From positions 1 through 43,425 of the forward strand of contig JAKSYS010000533.1 of NCBI GenBank assembly GCA_022925895.1: a DNA stretch of 43,425 nt, written 5' to 3'. This document shows, one piece after another, positions 1 to 10,445 of this stretch; positions within the stretch are counted from its first letter, which is position 1; the number at the start of each line of letters is the position of its first letter. Both the position numbers and the translations under genes were made by a program. Origin of the DNA: Fragilaria crotonensis. Taxonomy: Eukaryota; Bacillariophyta; Fragilariophyceae; Fragilariales; Fragilariaceae. The notes under the pieces are model-generated. The model was not told the origin of the DNA and made no database searches. It saw only the letters and a program-made list of their open reading frames with translations.

Positions 1-634
1 TCTCGTCATCCAGCCCCGCGCGTTCATCAAACTGTTGTCCGGCGTCGCAGTGAACCACAGTCGATGGTCTCGCCTTGTACGGTAACGCATTGATCAGTCT
101 TTGAGTGGGTCGATAGTGCTTGTCCCAGAGCCCAAGTGGCGTTAACGACCAACGGGGTATGTGTTTCCTCTGATGTACATCACAGGTTTGGCTGACGCGA
201 GACGTGATTGAAGTCGGCACTCATTCGGCGGAGGCACGAAGTTGAGAAGAACAATCGAATCTTGGGGTTTCCACGGGATCGATTTCTGCGCATTCCTTGG
301 AATGTCGCACAGTGCAACGTTATGAAAGTCTGTCCAGTCAGCCGACACACAAACAGTGCGATTGAACTCCGCTCCCAACATGCGCCGCCAACAGACCGTG
401 GAGAATGTTTCCCATGCCCTGACCGCCTATTGTGTTGAAAACCAGGAACCGAGATCTCACTTCTGGAGATGGGCCGATCCCGCAACTGTTGCAGAAGGTG
501 TGGTGCTGTAGATAGGAGTCCAATAAGCGTTCCGTGCGATAGATAAAGAACTGAAAATAGATGCCCACGACGAAAATGGCTAGTACCTGCTGTGATTGGG
601 TCAGAAGGAAGTCAAGGGGACTCCTAAGTCTCAT
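1..634 (-). pseudogene. Golgi-type glycosyltransferase (fucosyltransferase-like), 5' part, frameshifted, runs off window
   Basis: The reading begins with ATG at 634. Residues ~15-33 are hydrophobic (QQVLAIFVVGIYFQFFIY), as in a type II signal anchor of Golgi enzymes. A glycine-rich motif GGQGMGNILHGLLAAH follows; it resembles the nucleotide-sugar binding loop of fucosyltransferase-like enzymes of algae. The sequence then continues in a second frame from about 380 (LGAEFNRTVCVSADW ... PPPNECRLQ ... YIRGNTYP) and returns to the first frame from about 153 (WSLTPLGLWDKHYRPTQRL, then VVHCDAGQQFDERAGLDD at the window edge). The two shifts cancel, so the flanking parts share a frame while the middle ~75 residues do not. 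The second shift lies at a CCC/GTTGG run. Family assignment rests on motif memory, so exact activity is unsure. It may be a true pseudogene or an intact gene with sequence errors. Confidence 0.5.
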
Positions 635-1468
635 AGCCGAGGGCTTCCTCCGCGGCTCGTCGAATGTTGCCGCTAAGGTGAACGATCCTGCATTTCGAGA
701 CAGAGGTTCATTGGCTATGCATACAACGGTAAACCTTTTTTATCATATGTTTTGTGCCAAGCGCGATACCTGGTACATGTACAATGTACATGTACCAGGT
801 AATGGTATCATACTTGCATCCACAGGCACCCTCGCACGCGGTATCATACAAACGACGAGATTTGGACCGGCTGGCCTGGACCCTGCACGCTATGCCTTTT
901 TTAAAGTGTACCAGTATGCATAGAGCATCAGTACTGGTACCAGGTACCTGGTAGTATTTGTACACTTCGAGTTAGGGGTTTTTACTCTCATGCCTCGCCC
1001 TCATGCAGCTGGCACAGTTATCGTGTATACATAGAAAGGATGCAACGTACGGTACAAGTACCATTGGTTATCATTCGAGTACACCGAGCGATGAGCAGTG
1101 CAAGGGTCAAGCAATGATTGGTGGGATCATCGGTTTTCAACATCGTCCATGCCACTATGCCTTCAGATTGGCAACAGTCAGCGGAGGAGAATTGTAGTAT
1201 GGATGTCACTTCTCTGTCTCTATGTGCTCTTAAAGCTCAGCGTGACTTGCAAGAGAGCGAGGGACATTCCATTATTCCATGACAGGCAAGACTGCGATGG
1301 AACATCGAGCCAGACAGTCGTTGTCATCACTATATTTCAAACTGGCAAGTTGTGGAACGGAAAATTTGAAATCAGTTAAAACATTTCCAGATCACAACTT
1401 CTACCCGTTTCACTTCGATACGCGTTGCGTTTCAACAACAGTTGGCGAAGGGCACGGGGTGTTGCATC
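635..1468. other. Intergenic region with GTAC palindromes
   Basis: No convincing coding sequence between the divergently oriented glycosyltransferase (-) and GEN1-like (+) genes. The region holds several GTAC-centred palindromes, including a near-perfect hairpin at 767-801 and a 12-bp palindrome CCAGGTACCTGG at 940-951 overlapping CTGGTACCAG at 934-943. Promoters of both neighbours must lie here, but I see no defined core element. Confidence 0.6.
767..801. repeat. Perfect 17-bp inverted repeat, 1-nt spacer
   Basis: The left arm TACCTGGTACATGTACA (767-783) is followed by a single A (784) and then its exact reverse complement (785-801). A further six-base pair of arms (GATACC at 765-770, GGTATC at 804-809) extends the symmetry imperfectly. 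It is built from GTAC and CATG words, like the other palindromes in host intergenic DNA here. Confidence 0.9.
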
Positions 1469-4187
1469 ATGACAGTTGCTTCCTTGTGGAAAGTTCTCGA
1501 CAACGCAGGATGTGGTGTTGCTGTGGGAGCCAACGAGATGATGAATCTCAATCATTTTCGTCTTGACCTCGCCAATCCTTGGAACTACAATGACACAAAT
1601 CGTGAATCTTTACCACACCAACGTCCAGCCTTGGCTGTAGATCTCTCCATTTGGATTTGCGAAGCTCTGACGTCTCCAGCGATGGCGGCTAACCATACGA
1701 ACCCAGCGCTTCATTTGGTCTTCACTCGGACAATCAAACTTCTTGGTATGGGAATCAAACTCGTTATTGTTATTGAAAAACGAAGAGTTCGACGCACCGA
1801 GGAACCCGATAGTTTTCGAAAGCGGCGCACTGGAACAGCATTCTGGAAAGCGTGCAAGAGCTGTGAGGAAATGTTCGAGTGTATGGGAGTTCCAGTTGTT
1901 AAGGCAAAGGCTGAAGGTGAAGCCCTTTGCGCTCTGTTGAATCTACGAGGAGTGGTCGACGGTGTCATTTCCAACGATGGCGATTGTCTCCTGTTTGGGG
2001 CCAAAGTTGTGTACACGAAGTTCTCAATTGAGAATCTGCAGAATTCCGAAGTTGTTTGCTACGAGTCTTCCAGGCTTGCAGCTGTGGTAGAAGAGGAGAA
2101 TGACGAGCGCCAACACGCAGCTGATTGCGGCAAAATACAGTTGAGTCGGCATGACTTGGTGTCCTTTGCGCTCTGACGGGCAGTGATTTGGCTGGGAATG
2201 GTCTTCCTCGGTCACAAGAAGGCTGTGCGTTTCATCTATAAGTGCAAACACGACCATCCGTTATCGGTCGAGACAGCGACCATCGATGAACTCAATCTTG
2301 GGCGAGGACTGCTTTCGTAGTCCGCGAGTCTGGATGTGTCAATTTGGGCTTGAAGGAAGGTAGAGGACGGTGTTGCACGACGTGCTCTCATCCAGGTGAC
2401 AAGCGAAGTCATTTGAAGGATGGTTGTGAAACATGCGGAACGGAACCTGGCGAGCCGTGTTTCCAATTCACGGAAAGTGACCGATTTCGCCAAAGTCTTC
2501 GCTCCAAAGCGTTGGCACTTCAACCCTCGTTTTCCCCTGAGATGGTCGTTGACGCTTACTTGAGACCGAACGACAATTCCATTCCTTTGGTGCTGGAAGG
2601 CGCAACTGCTGCAACCCTTGAAATGAAAATGCCGAGCATCAAAGCTTTTTTGGCGATGAAATTGATCGTTAAGGGCCAGAGTCATGCAGCCAGCCGTGAA
2701 TACGTCGTGGAATCTTTGTCGAGATTATTGGTACGGCGCAACCTTTTTGGAAACCCGAGGAAGCTGTTGACAGCAACGCAAAAGCGAGGCGTTAGCAAGG
2801 AAATGCCTCTTCCTGTACGGATCTCTCGTCAGCTCGTTAGATATAAGGCACCGTGTTTCGAAGTCTCCTGGCGGGTCAGCGCAACGGTTACCGATTCCGA
2901 TGGCAACGGCATCGACGGATACGAGTTTTCTACGATCGAACCAAAGGAGTTAATCAAGAAGCGGTTTCCCGATTTGGTGTCGAATTTTCGAGATGTCGAG
3001 GCGGAACGACTCAAGCAAGGAAACGCTGAACGAGAAAAGCGAAAAGATTTCATCGAGACATTTCTATTGTGCAAAACTGATGACGGCGAGATGGACGATG
3101 AGATAAAACAAGGTCGTAAACAAGCGGGAAGGAAGAAGCGACGTCTTGAATCCTTCTTTGAAGGTCAACGTGAGAAGGGATCGCCAAGCAGGAAGTGTAC
3201 AAGGGTGGACGTTACCGAAACCGAAGAGATGAAAGCCTTGACGCGTCCTTTCGGTGAATTGAAGAGGATAGCATCAGATGACTATGACTACAGCACCATA
3301 GCATCTGGTAGCATCGTGTTTGGAATCTGTGTTCCCGACGCCAAGACGACAAAGCAGTTCGGGCGACCGAAAACCCGACAGTGTAATTTGGAGCCTCTCG
3401 GTATGAGCATAGCAGTCAGCAAGTCTTCGATAGTCCAACATAGTGTCGTGACGAACGTTGGCGAGGACAACTTGGCAGACTGCGGGTCGTCGGCGAACCA
3501 AAATACTATGGAGAGGCGACCTGAAGAGCACAACCTTGCATCGGTGCTTCAAACGACTCGTTCGATTCAGGAAGAAGGGTCGAAACCTCTGTTGTCAAGC
3601 ATTTACCGCAGTCTTCCTCGCTGTGGGTGAGCGAACAGGACAAAACAGAGCACATGACTTCGTTATTGCGCGTCAATGTGCAGCTGCGACGAGGATATGA
3701 ACGAGAAGGGCATGGTCTTCCGACGTATATCCAGCCAAAGGTGGTCGAGGCTGTCGAAGCTTCCTCAGAACAGGGCAATACTGGGCGAATCACTTCACCG
3801 CTTAAGTCTTTGGAAGTCTCCAAGTCTTCTGCTAACGGAGAGACGCCGGAACTCACTGTAGAATTGTCTCAACCGCCTGTGCCTCTTAGATTCTTGGATT
3901 CTGGAAGAGAGATGCTTTGTCTTCATCCTGACACTTGGATGGAAAGTGCGGTGACTCGGGAAGGCTCGACAATTGTGAGCGATACAAACGTCGTTCGTCG
4001 GCTGGATTTTGACGACGTTAACTCAAGTCCTGAATACTTACGAGACTCCGCCAAGATTCCGTGTCTGACTCCAGGACAGCACCACTTTATTGTTTGCGAC
4101 ATGGGGATTCCAATAACAGTATCGCCTCTGATGGCTCGAGGTGCTGTTTGTCTTCGAGAGTCGTCAACTTCACGAGAAGCCCCATGA
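1469..4187 (+). CDS. GEN1: GEN1-like Holliday junction resolvase (XPG/Rad2 nuclease family), frameshifted
   Basis: Structure-selective 5' nuclease of the XPG/Rad2 superfamily, expected to cut Holliday junctions and flaps in the nucleus. The ATG at 1469 gives MTVASLWKVLDNAG, the usual XPG N-terminus. XPG-N: AVDLSIW with Asp58, and KLVIVIE with Glu103, the Glu seen in GEN1 where FEN1 has Asp. XPG-I: KAEGEALCALL (Glu149, Glu151) and ISNDGDCLLFG (Asp170, Asp172), the metal-binding acids. The helix-hairpin-helix part (LTGSDLAGNGLPR, then GHKKAVRFIYKCK) and a Cys/His cluster CCTTCSHPGDKRSHLKDGC follow, as in plant-type GEN1. The C-terminal ~450 residues are low-complexity, basic and serine-rich, with few recognisable motifs. 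Frame changes occur near 2174, 2210, 2298 and probably 3628. The first three are well supported because family motifs continue on both sides; the last is less certain, so the true stop may be 3630 or 4187. Confidence 0.78.
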
Positions 4188-4780
4188 GCAACCCATGAAC
4201 GATGTTCGTTGAAGTCCTCCGACGGTCCATGGTGCCAGTACCGAGGGATACTGTGTACTGTAATAGGATGTGCCAGTGCTTGAGTTCTCCGTACTCAGTA
4301 CAGGAGTACACATTATACATTATACGTCGACGGGGGTTACAGTGAAATGTTTCCGCTTCAACGGCCTACAGCCTACAGTGAATCCCCTCTATTCAGTAAT
4401 TGCGCAGTCGTATAGTCGTATGATACTGTAGTACCTGGTACTCAACAAAGTACTGGTACCTGTAATGCGTAGAAGGGAGTACGGTACGAGTATGATACCA
4501 TGAGATACCCCATGGATACGTGGTATAGCATACTCCGGTACGAGTACATGAGACTGGCGTACGTACATTGGTAGTCGATCGTCTGTCGTGTAACCGGATA
4601 TCCTTCCATGAGAGTCCATTTTGACCGCGCAGTACATATGCATAGACTGGATAGACTGTGGACTGTGGACCACCGCCGACAGCATTGTCATTGCCACAAA
4701 CAACATTGTGTGTACAGTTCATCTTCGTTCCTTCACACGCTCTCGTCACCATTCACCATTGACCATTGACTGCAAACCAC
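4188..4780. other. Intergenic region, GTAC-rich
   Basis: No coding signal seen. The stretch 4420-4570 is full of GTACC, GGTAC and GTACT words (for example TACCTGGTACT and TACTGGTACCTG). It should contain the promoter of the chaperonin gene that starts at 4781. No TATA box or other defined element could be assigned. Confidence 0.55.
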
Positions 4781-6531
4781 ATGAACTCACAAGCAGCAGG
4801 ACAATTAGGACTGGTGAGTTTCTCCTGTGTCAGAGAAAGGGATACGCCTTGTCTGTCGGGTTGCAAAACAACCGTTCAAATGATTTCTCACTTGATTGTT
4901 CGCCTGCCATCCCTCCTCGACTTCAGTTCCTCAACGGGACACGCGAATCAGGTGCGGATGTTCGCACAAGCAACGTTACGGCAGCCCTAGCAATTGCTAA
5001 TATTGTCAAATCCTCGCTAGGACCGGTCGGCCTTGATAAGATGCTTGTTGACGACATTGGTGATGTCACTATCACCAACGACGGGGCAACGATTTTAGCT
5101 CAATTGGAAGTGGACCATCCAGCAGGTCGCGTATTGGTCGACTTGGCGCAATTGCAAGACAGAGAAGTTGGCGACGGAACAACATCGGTGGTCATTATCG
5201 CCTCAGAACTATTGAAACGTGGAAATGAACTCGTACTTCAGGGCCTGCATCCCGACCATCTTAGCCGGGTATCGTGCAGCTCCTCAAGGCTGCCATTGCC
5301 TACCTCAAGAAAGAAATGATAGTGCAGGTTAGCAATTTGGACGATGAGCATCTTATAAATGCGGCCAAGACCAGCATGTCTAGCAAGATTCTGGGCAAGG
5401 AGGCGGATTTTTTCGCCAAATTGGCTGTCGACGCTGTCAGGTCAGTCAAGATGAAGGCGGACGCGTCGGGCACCAAATTCAAGTATCCACTGTCCGCCAT
5501 ACATATTCTGAAGGCTCACGGTAAGTCTTCATCCGAATCGGAGCTGGTCGACGGTGGCTTCTCTCCACGCCACCCGTGCGGCTCAGGGTATGCCAATTGC
5601 AGTCGAGGGTGGTCAAGTGAAGATCGCTCTGCTAGATATGAACCTTCAACGTCATCGTCTGGCCATGGGCGTTCAAATTTTGGTGGAAGATCCCGAGGAA
5701 ATCGAGAAAATCAAGAAGCGCGAGATGGACATCGTCAAGGAACGGATCGACAAGATTTTGAATGCCGGTGCCAAAGTGATCCTGACGACAAAGGGAGTTG
5801 ATGACATGTGCATGAAGTATTTTGTGGAGGCGGGTGCTATTTGCGCTCGTCGTTGCGATAAGGATGATTTAAAACGTCTTGCCAAGGCTACTGGAGGGCG
5901 CGTCGTGACGACCATGGCTGATATGGAAGGCGATGAATCGTTTGACATTGAGAACCTCGGAACTTGTGAAGCATTCCGTGAAGTGCGTGTCGGCGATGGC
6001 GAGATGCTGTACGCCTATGGTTGCCAGGGTAGTGGGGCGTCTACCATCGTCCTCCGTGGCGCCAATGAGTACATGTTGGATGAGATGGATCGTGCTCTCC
6101 ATGATTCGCTCTGCATGGTCAAGCGCATGTTGGAATCAAATACGTTAGTCCCCGGTGGCGGTGCCGTTGAGGTGGCCTTGAGTGTTTACCTGGAAAATTA
6201 TGCGACAACTCTTGAAACAAGAGAGCAACTTGCCATTCACGAGTTCGCCCAAGCATTGTTGGTTATCCCCAAAACTTTGGCTGTCAACGCCGCCAAGGAT
6301 TCGTCTGAGTTGGTTGCACAACTTCGTGCCACACATGCTAGGAGTCAAAAGGGTGAGCCAGAACTCAAGTGGATGGGGTTGGATCTTATCGACGGTGTCA
6401 TACGAGACAACCTTAAAGCTGGTGTTGTTGAACCTGCCATGTCCAAGATCAAGAGTTTGAGATTTGCTACGGAGGCCGCCATTACCATTCTCCGCATAGA
6501 TGATCGCATTACACTTAATGCTCAACGATAG
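4781..6531 (+). CDS. CCT1: T-complex protein 1 subunit alpha (cytosolic chaperonin CCT1), one intron, frameshifted
   Basis: Subunit of the eight-membered cytosolic chaperonin TRiC/CCT that folds actin, tubulin and other proteins with ATP. Exon 1 (4781-4813) encodes MNSQAAGQLGL, then a GT-AG intron, then exon 2 from 4927 (FLNGTRESGADVR). Group II chaperonin signatures are nearly identical to other alpha subunits: NIVKSSLGPVGLDKMLVD, TITNDGATIL, EVGDGTTSVVIIASELL (nucleotide binding), INAAKTSMSSKI, RAAQGMP, VDDMCMKYFVEAGA, VLRGAN, VPGGGAVEVALS and FATEAAITILRIDD near the end. Reading changes frame near 5254, 5282 and 5557; between the first two only TILAGYRAA is read in the middle frame, yet it matches the family. 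Such conservation in an essential gene argues for sequence error or a very recent event. The stop at 6529 is 70 bp from the end of the convergent hemerythrin-like gene. Confidence 0.9.
4814..4926 (+). other. Spliceosomal intron in CCT1
   Basis: It starts with GTGAGT directly after codon 11 and ends with CGACTTCAG before TTCCTCAAC. Length 113 nt, phase 0. Removing it joins the short N-terminus to the conserved chaperonin reading. The intron itself is open in the downstream frame, so retention would add ~38 unrelated residues rather than a stop. Confidence 0.75.
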
Positions 6532-6601
6532 AGAAAAGGAAGACGGCATCAAAGGGAAACAAATTAATGGATAGACTTGAAACAGTTGATTTCTAAGATC
6601 A

Positions 6602-7520
6602 CTACACCAGTCGTGCATGTTTTAGGATCTCCAGCTGGTTCACCATGGCCTTCACATAATGCCGATGTCTTGGCTTCAGAATCAAATTCCACCCGATCGC
6701 TTCCATCATCCTTGGTGTCTTTTGAGCCTTCATACTCTCCTTCATGCCGACCTCTCCCACGTAGTGCACGATAGCACCCATCTCGACAGCTGGTCCCATC
6801 ATACCCAACCGATGTTGCATCCTTTGCACATGTTTCGGATGGAAATATGCTCTCATAAGGGCGATACACTTCTTCTTCCTGGTCCAAGTGCTGCAATATG
6901 ACGCGATTGTAGTCGGTCCACAGTGACTTCAATTCCGTGATGCACGTGACAATGTTGTCGGATGGAGGAGAAATTCTGTCAGTGTTGTCACTACCGGTAG
7001 AACTAGCAACACTAGTGCCGATCTCAACAATCCGTTGAACAAGGGTGTCAATCGCGTCGAGCCGTTGCAATATCTCTTGATGGTCATTCTCGACGAAGTC
7101 GGGCCACCGGAATCGCTGTGTCGCAAATCTTTTAATAATCCTGTCTTCGTTGCGATGATGTGAATGCATGTGTTTCAGATGGCCTCGCCACCATTTCTGC
7201 ATTGCGATGACTACAACGCTGTGATCAGTGACCGCGGTTGCGGCTGGTACAGTGGATGCCGAAGGAATTGAAACGAGTGACTCAAGAGCCATCTGAAAGT
7301 CATTCACTTCACCCCGGAGCGCCTCATGAGCAATCCACCAACCGTCATGTTGCACGCCATACGTCCAAGTAGACGTCATGACGGGTGGATACTTGTCATG
7401 GATCTGGTACACTGGTTCAGTTGGATCAAACGGTGCTGACGTGATATCAGTACCATTGAATGCTGCTGTGGCGCTTTTGAGAAGAACGACTACCGGTAGT
7501 AGTGGCAGGACGCACTTCAT
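6602..7520 (-). CDS. Secreted hemerythrin-like protein, frameshifted near C-terminus
   Basis: The start at 7520 gives MKCVLPLLPVVVLLKSATA, a good signal peptide; an upstream in-frame reading to 7643 exists but looks non-coding. The mature part is alpha-helical and His/Glu-rich: VQHDGWWIAHEALRGE, WWRGHLKHMHSHHRNED, FVENDHQEIL and HLDQEEEVY. This spacing of His and Glu in four helices resembles the hemerythrin HHE fold, which binds a di-iron centre. After YRP (near 6856) the sequence continues in another frame (RAYFHPKHVQRMQHRLG ... GAIVHYVGEVG ... KPRHRHYVKAMVNQLE) to the stop at 6602. It converges on CCT1. The iron site is inferred from motif pattern only; it could be another helical His-rich secreted protein. 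Confidence 0.55.
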
Positions 7521-8133
7521 GAGGCTAGTTGTTACGTTAAGCTTATGGTGTGCAGACAACAGCCTTGCGACGTCGCTGACTACTCGGAGAATAACGGTAT
7601 CTCTGCATACTTGCTTTTGGTCTTTCGTGAGTCGTGAGTACATACCGGTAGAATAGTAGATCCAGTACTCCGTACCAGTACATTAGCTCCAGAGTACTAC
7701 CATCTACAACACCATAGACTATCGTAGCAATGCGAGACCACACAAATCAATCTTTCGCATCGTTTATGGCGCAAGGAGCAACCCTCGAATGTCCTAAACG
7801 TACTCGGTGCTGTAGGTTGGGCTGGCACTATGACGCTACCTCCGGTTGGAACTCAGTCCTCAGTCCTCAGGTCAAATGCCCTGATCGCTGGGACTCCGGA
7901 AACACACCGCTGCCAGGAAACAAACTTAGAGTTTGAGACGCACACGCAACGTCACCAAGTCCGGATTTTCCGGATGTCCGATGGATATTTTCAGGACGAC
8001 TAAATCCGTGGCCAAACTCTCAAGCATCCAACAAGTTCCCCTGGTCACTTGACAGGCAAGCCTTGTACTCTGTGAGACCAGAATCATGAAGTGGCATGTG
8101 GACCAGGTCTCGAAGAATGATCCAGCTGTGGCG
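7521..8133. other. Intergenic region
   Basis: Between two minus-strand genes. Short open stretches exist but none resembles a protein I know. 7640-7700 has GTAC-rich words (TACCGGTAG, CCGTACCAGTAC). The left part should hold the promoter of the hemerythrin-like gene; the right part the 3' end of the dehydratase gene. Confidence 0.5.
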
Positions 8134-9174
8134 CTACGAATCAATCGCTTCCATTTCCATCATTGTAGGACCGATGAAATTCAATACATCAGGAGCTGTC
8201 ATGGCGCGTCGCTTGGACTGGAATGCAGAATGAGTTGCTCTTTTTGTGACACAGCAGGCCGCCCAACAAGATAACTGTTGATCGACATCACATCCACGAG
8301 ATTGCAAGATCATGTGCCACCCAATGAAGGTGGCTAGAGTTCCGGATAAAATGTCCCCCAACCCGCCGCTTCGTTTCAATCCACCAATCTCCGTACAGAC
8401 GAGTGGCTCCAGGGCGTCACCTTGCGTAATCAAATCCTGAGCTCCTTTCTGAACAATCAAACCTTTGGTAAAGAGACCCATGTCCTCACCTCCGAAGGCT
8501 TGCATGAGACGCTTGTATTCCATCACATTCGGCGTTAGGACAACTTTATCGTAGTCGGCCAGGATTCCCTTGTAGTCGTCTAGTGTCAGAAGGAACAGGG
8601 CATCTGCATCTACAACGATCCAGAGGTTGCGTGCCATGGCCTGCTTCATAATTTGGGCGGTGGCTTGAAAAACGAGCGGGCAGCGACCTAAACCAGGTCC
8701 CATGACCAAAACATGCAGCCGATCCATGTACGATACAACTTTTCAACCATGCCATCCACTAGCGCGCCCTGCTCTTTCTCAGTGCCTTCGTTCCTAGCGG
8801 AGTCAAGACTCGATGCAACGTACACCGGCGCCACCATGAGTTCTGGAGAGTATGATTTGATGGCAAGCGCAGCTTCCTGGGCGCAAAAGATAAAGGCCAA
8901 ATCGGCGCCGGCATGGAGAGCTGCCATTCCCGCGTAGTACGGTGCCCTGTATACTGCGCAGACCCACCCAATACCCAATCCGTCCAGAGGAACCCTTGTG
9001 GTTGTCAGGTGAAAGTGGAAGAAAACATTTGGCGAGCTTCCAGCTTTTGTCGTTCCATGCATATGGTGATGATACCATGAGTGCAGTCGACAAGCTGCGG
9101 GATTCGCGGGCAGATATCGCAAGGAGCGACACAACGCTGTGAAGGTAGGAACCTGTGGCTATGCGATATACCAT
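8134..9174 (-). CDS. ATP/ADP-dependent (S)-NAD(P)H-hydrate dehydratase (CARKD/NNRD, YjeF C-terminal family), frameshifted
   Basis: This enzyme repairs hydrated NAD(P)H by ATP- or ADP-driven dehydration. The ribokinase-like fold is recognisable through ordered motifs: [60 protein letters not shown] (nucleotide loop), [33 protein letters not shown] and [17 protein letters not shown], whose GxGD holds the catalytic Asp. The order and spacing match animal and plant CARKD. The frame changes near 8973 and 8945, both at short G runs where one extra G would restore the reading, and again near 8729. The ATG at 9174 is the best visible start, but the N-terminal ~60 residues show no clear homology and another start or an unseen intron is possible. 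The stop is at 8134. Confidence 0.82.
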
Positions 9175-9777
9175 GAGACACCTTCGAGCGCTCAAGCAAG
9201 AAGGCAGATACCAGCGAACGAGGAGCGACTTTGACTCAGGGGTCAATTGGGATGAAAGCGGAGTCTCTGGGATAAGATTCAGAACAGTAAGAAACAAATG
9301 TGTCGACACTTCATTGAAAACGGAAGCATATCTCGTATGTCATCTGAGGCGTCGACAAGACAGTGATGACAATATGATACTACAGTACTGTAAAATGCCG
9401 TGGACCGTGAGACCGTGGACCTTGGTACTACCGGTAGTAGACTATTGTACCTGACATGTATAACATATATTGATATATGAATACATTCTATGCAGACTGC
9501 AATTCTAGCTACCGGTAGTACCACGGTAGGTACTCAATCGTGTGACTTCTCCGCTCCTGCATTACTGTATTACTAACAATTTGTACCGGTAGTGAATTTG
9601 CATTGTAGGTTTGTGCGAGATATGAACTGCTGCGTATTGCAGATGGTGGTGCTGCGTTGTTTATTCGCGACGGCATTGATGCCACGACATTATGATCACT
9701 AAAACAAGATGAGCAAGTTGTATTCTAGTAACAAGGGCCCTAACAGGGCACATAATTGGAGAAGCCAAAGCTCACAT
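9175..9777. other. Intergenic region with CTACCGGTAG palindromes
   Basis: Between the dehydratase and TspO genes, both on the minus strand. No coding signal. It contains a perfect 14-bp palindrome TACTACCGGTAGTA (9426-9439), CTACCGGTAG again near 9509, and further GTAC words. The dehydratase promoter should lie in the left part. Confidence 0.5.
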
Positions 9778-10445
9778 CTACAGGCCAGCATACTCCGAGG
9801 CCGCCTTCTGGAGCTTGATGAGTCCGGCTTGAAACATGGCTTCGTTGTAGCCACGCTTCGTTGGGTTTCGTCGACAGATAGCACTGTTTAAAGCTGTTGC
9901 AAATGTTAGCCATACCAAATAAGGCAGCAAAAGTAATCCCGAGTGGATTATTTTGATAGAACAACGGAATGATGATCAGCAACGATATCATCATCAACGA
10001 GTTTAGAATCATACCCATTCGGAGACGTTTCATTCCGAAAAGACTGGAGCCCATTCAATGCAAGGTAATGAATCATCCAGAGGACCATTGGCGTCGACGT
10101 CAGTGACTGTGTTCGTTGGTAGACTCGAGCAGCTGCCACCCCCATCGCCGAGTACAGAATTGTCCACACAGGACCGAACAAGAAATCAGGTGGCGTCCAA
10201 GGCGGCAGATCAATCTTTTTGTACCACGACTTGGCCTGGCTCACAACAGGTGCTCCCAGCGCCCCTCCTACCGCATGCCCGGCTGCCCATGCGACAGGCG
10301 ATGACGTGAGCGCCAGCGCGGGTGATTGGGATCGCACCGACACCACCTTGGCATGTACACGTGGTTGACCGGGCGCAAAGGCGATCGCCCCCGACGTTCC
10401 GCCGAGAAGCAAAGCCAAAGTAATGAGAAACTTAGATTCCACCAT
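9778..10445 (-). CDS. tspO: TspO/MBR family protein (translocator protein), plastid-targeted, frameshifted
   Basis: Five-helix membrane protein that binds porphyrins and sterol-like ligands. The ATG at 10445 gives MVESKFLITLALLLGG, a signal peptide, followed by SGAIAFAPGQPR. AIAFAP matches the ASAFAP-type cleavage motif for import into diatom plastids, with Phe at +1. The TspO core is clear: SWYKKIDLPPWTPPDFLFG PVWTILYSAMGVAAA (the WY..P.W.PP and W..LY motifs), then IHYLALNGLQ. The reading shifts near 10040, continues FGMKRLRMGMILNSLMM and on to CYLSTKPNEA, then shifts again near 9851 to GYNEAMFQAGLIKLQKAASE and a TAG at 9778. The frame-restored length (~220 residues) fits TspO plus a targeting peptide. 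It lies about 11 kb from ferrochelatase on the same strand. Confidence 0.82.

Noticed and set aside
4621-4780. Upstream extension of the CCT1 reading frame
   Set aside because: This frame is non-coding before the intron end; the ATG at 4781 plus the GT-AG intron gives the expected N-terminus.
7521-7643. N-terminal extension of the hemerythrin-like protein to 7643
   Set aside because: The internal Met at 7520 starts a clear signal peptide; the extra 41 residues would bury it.
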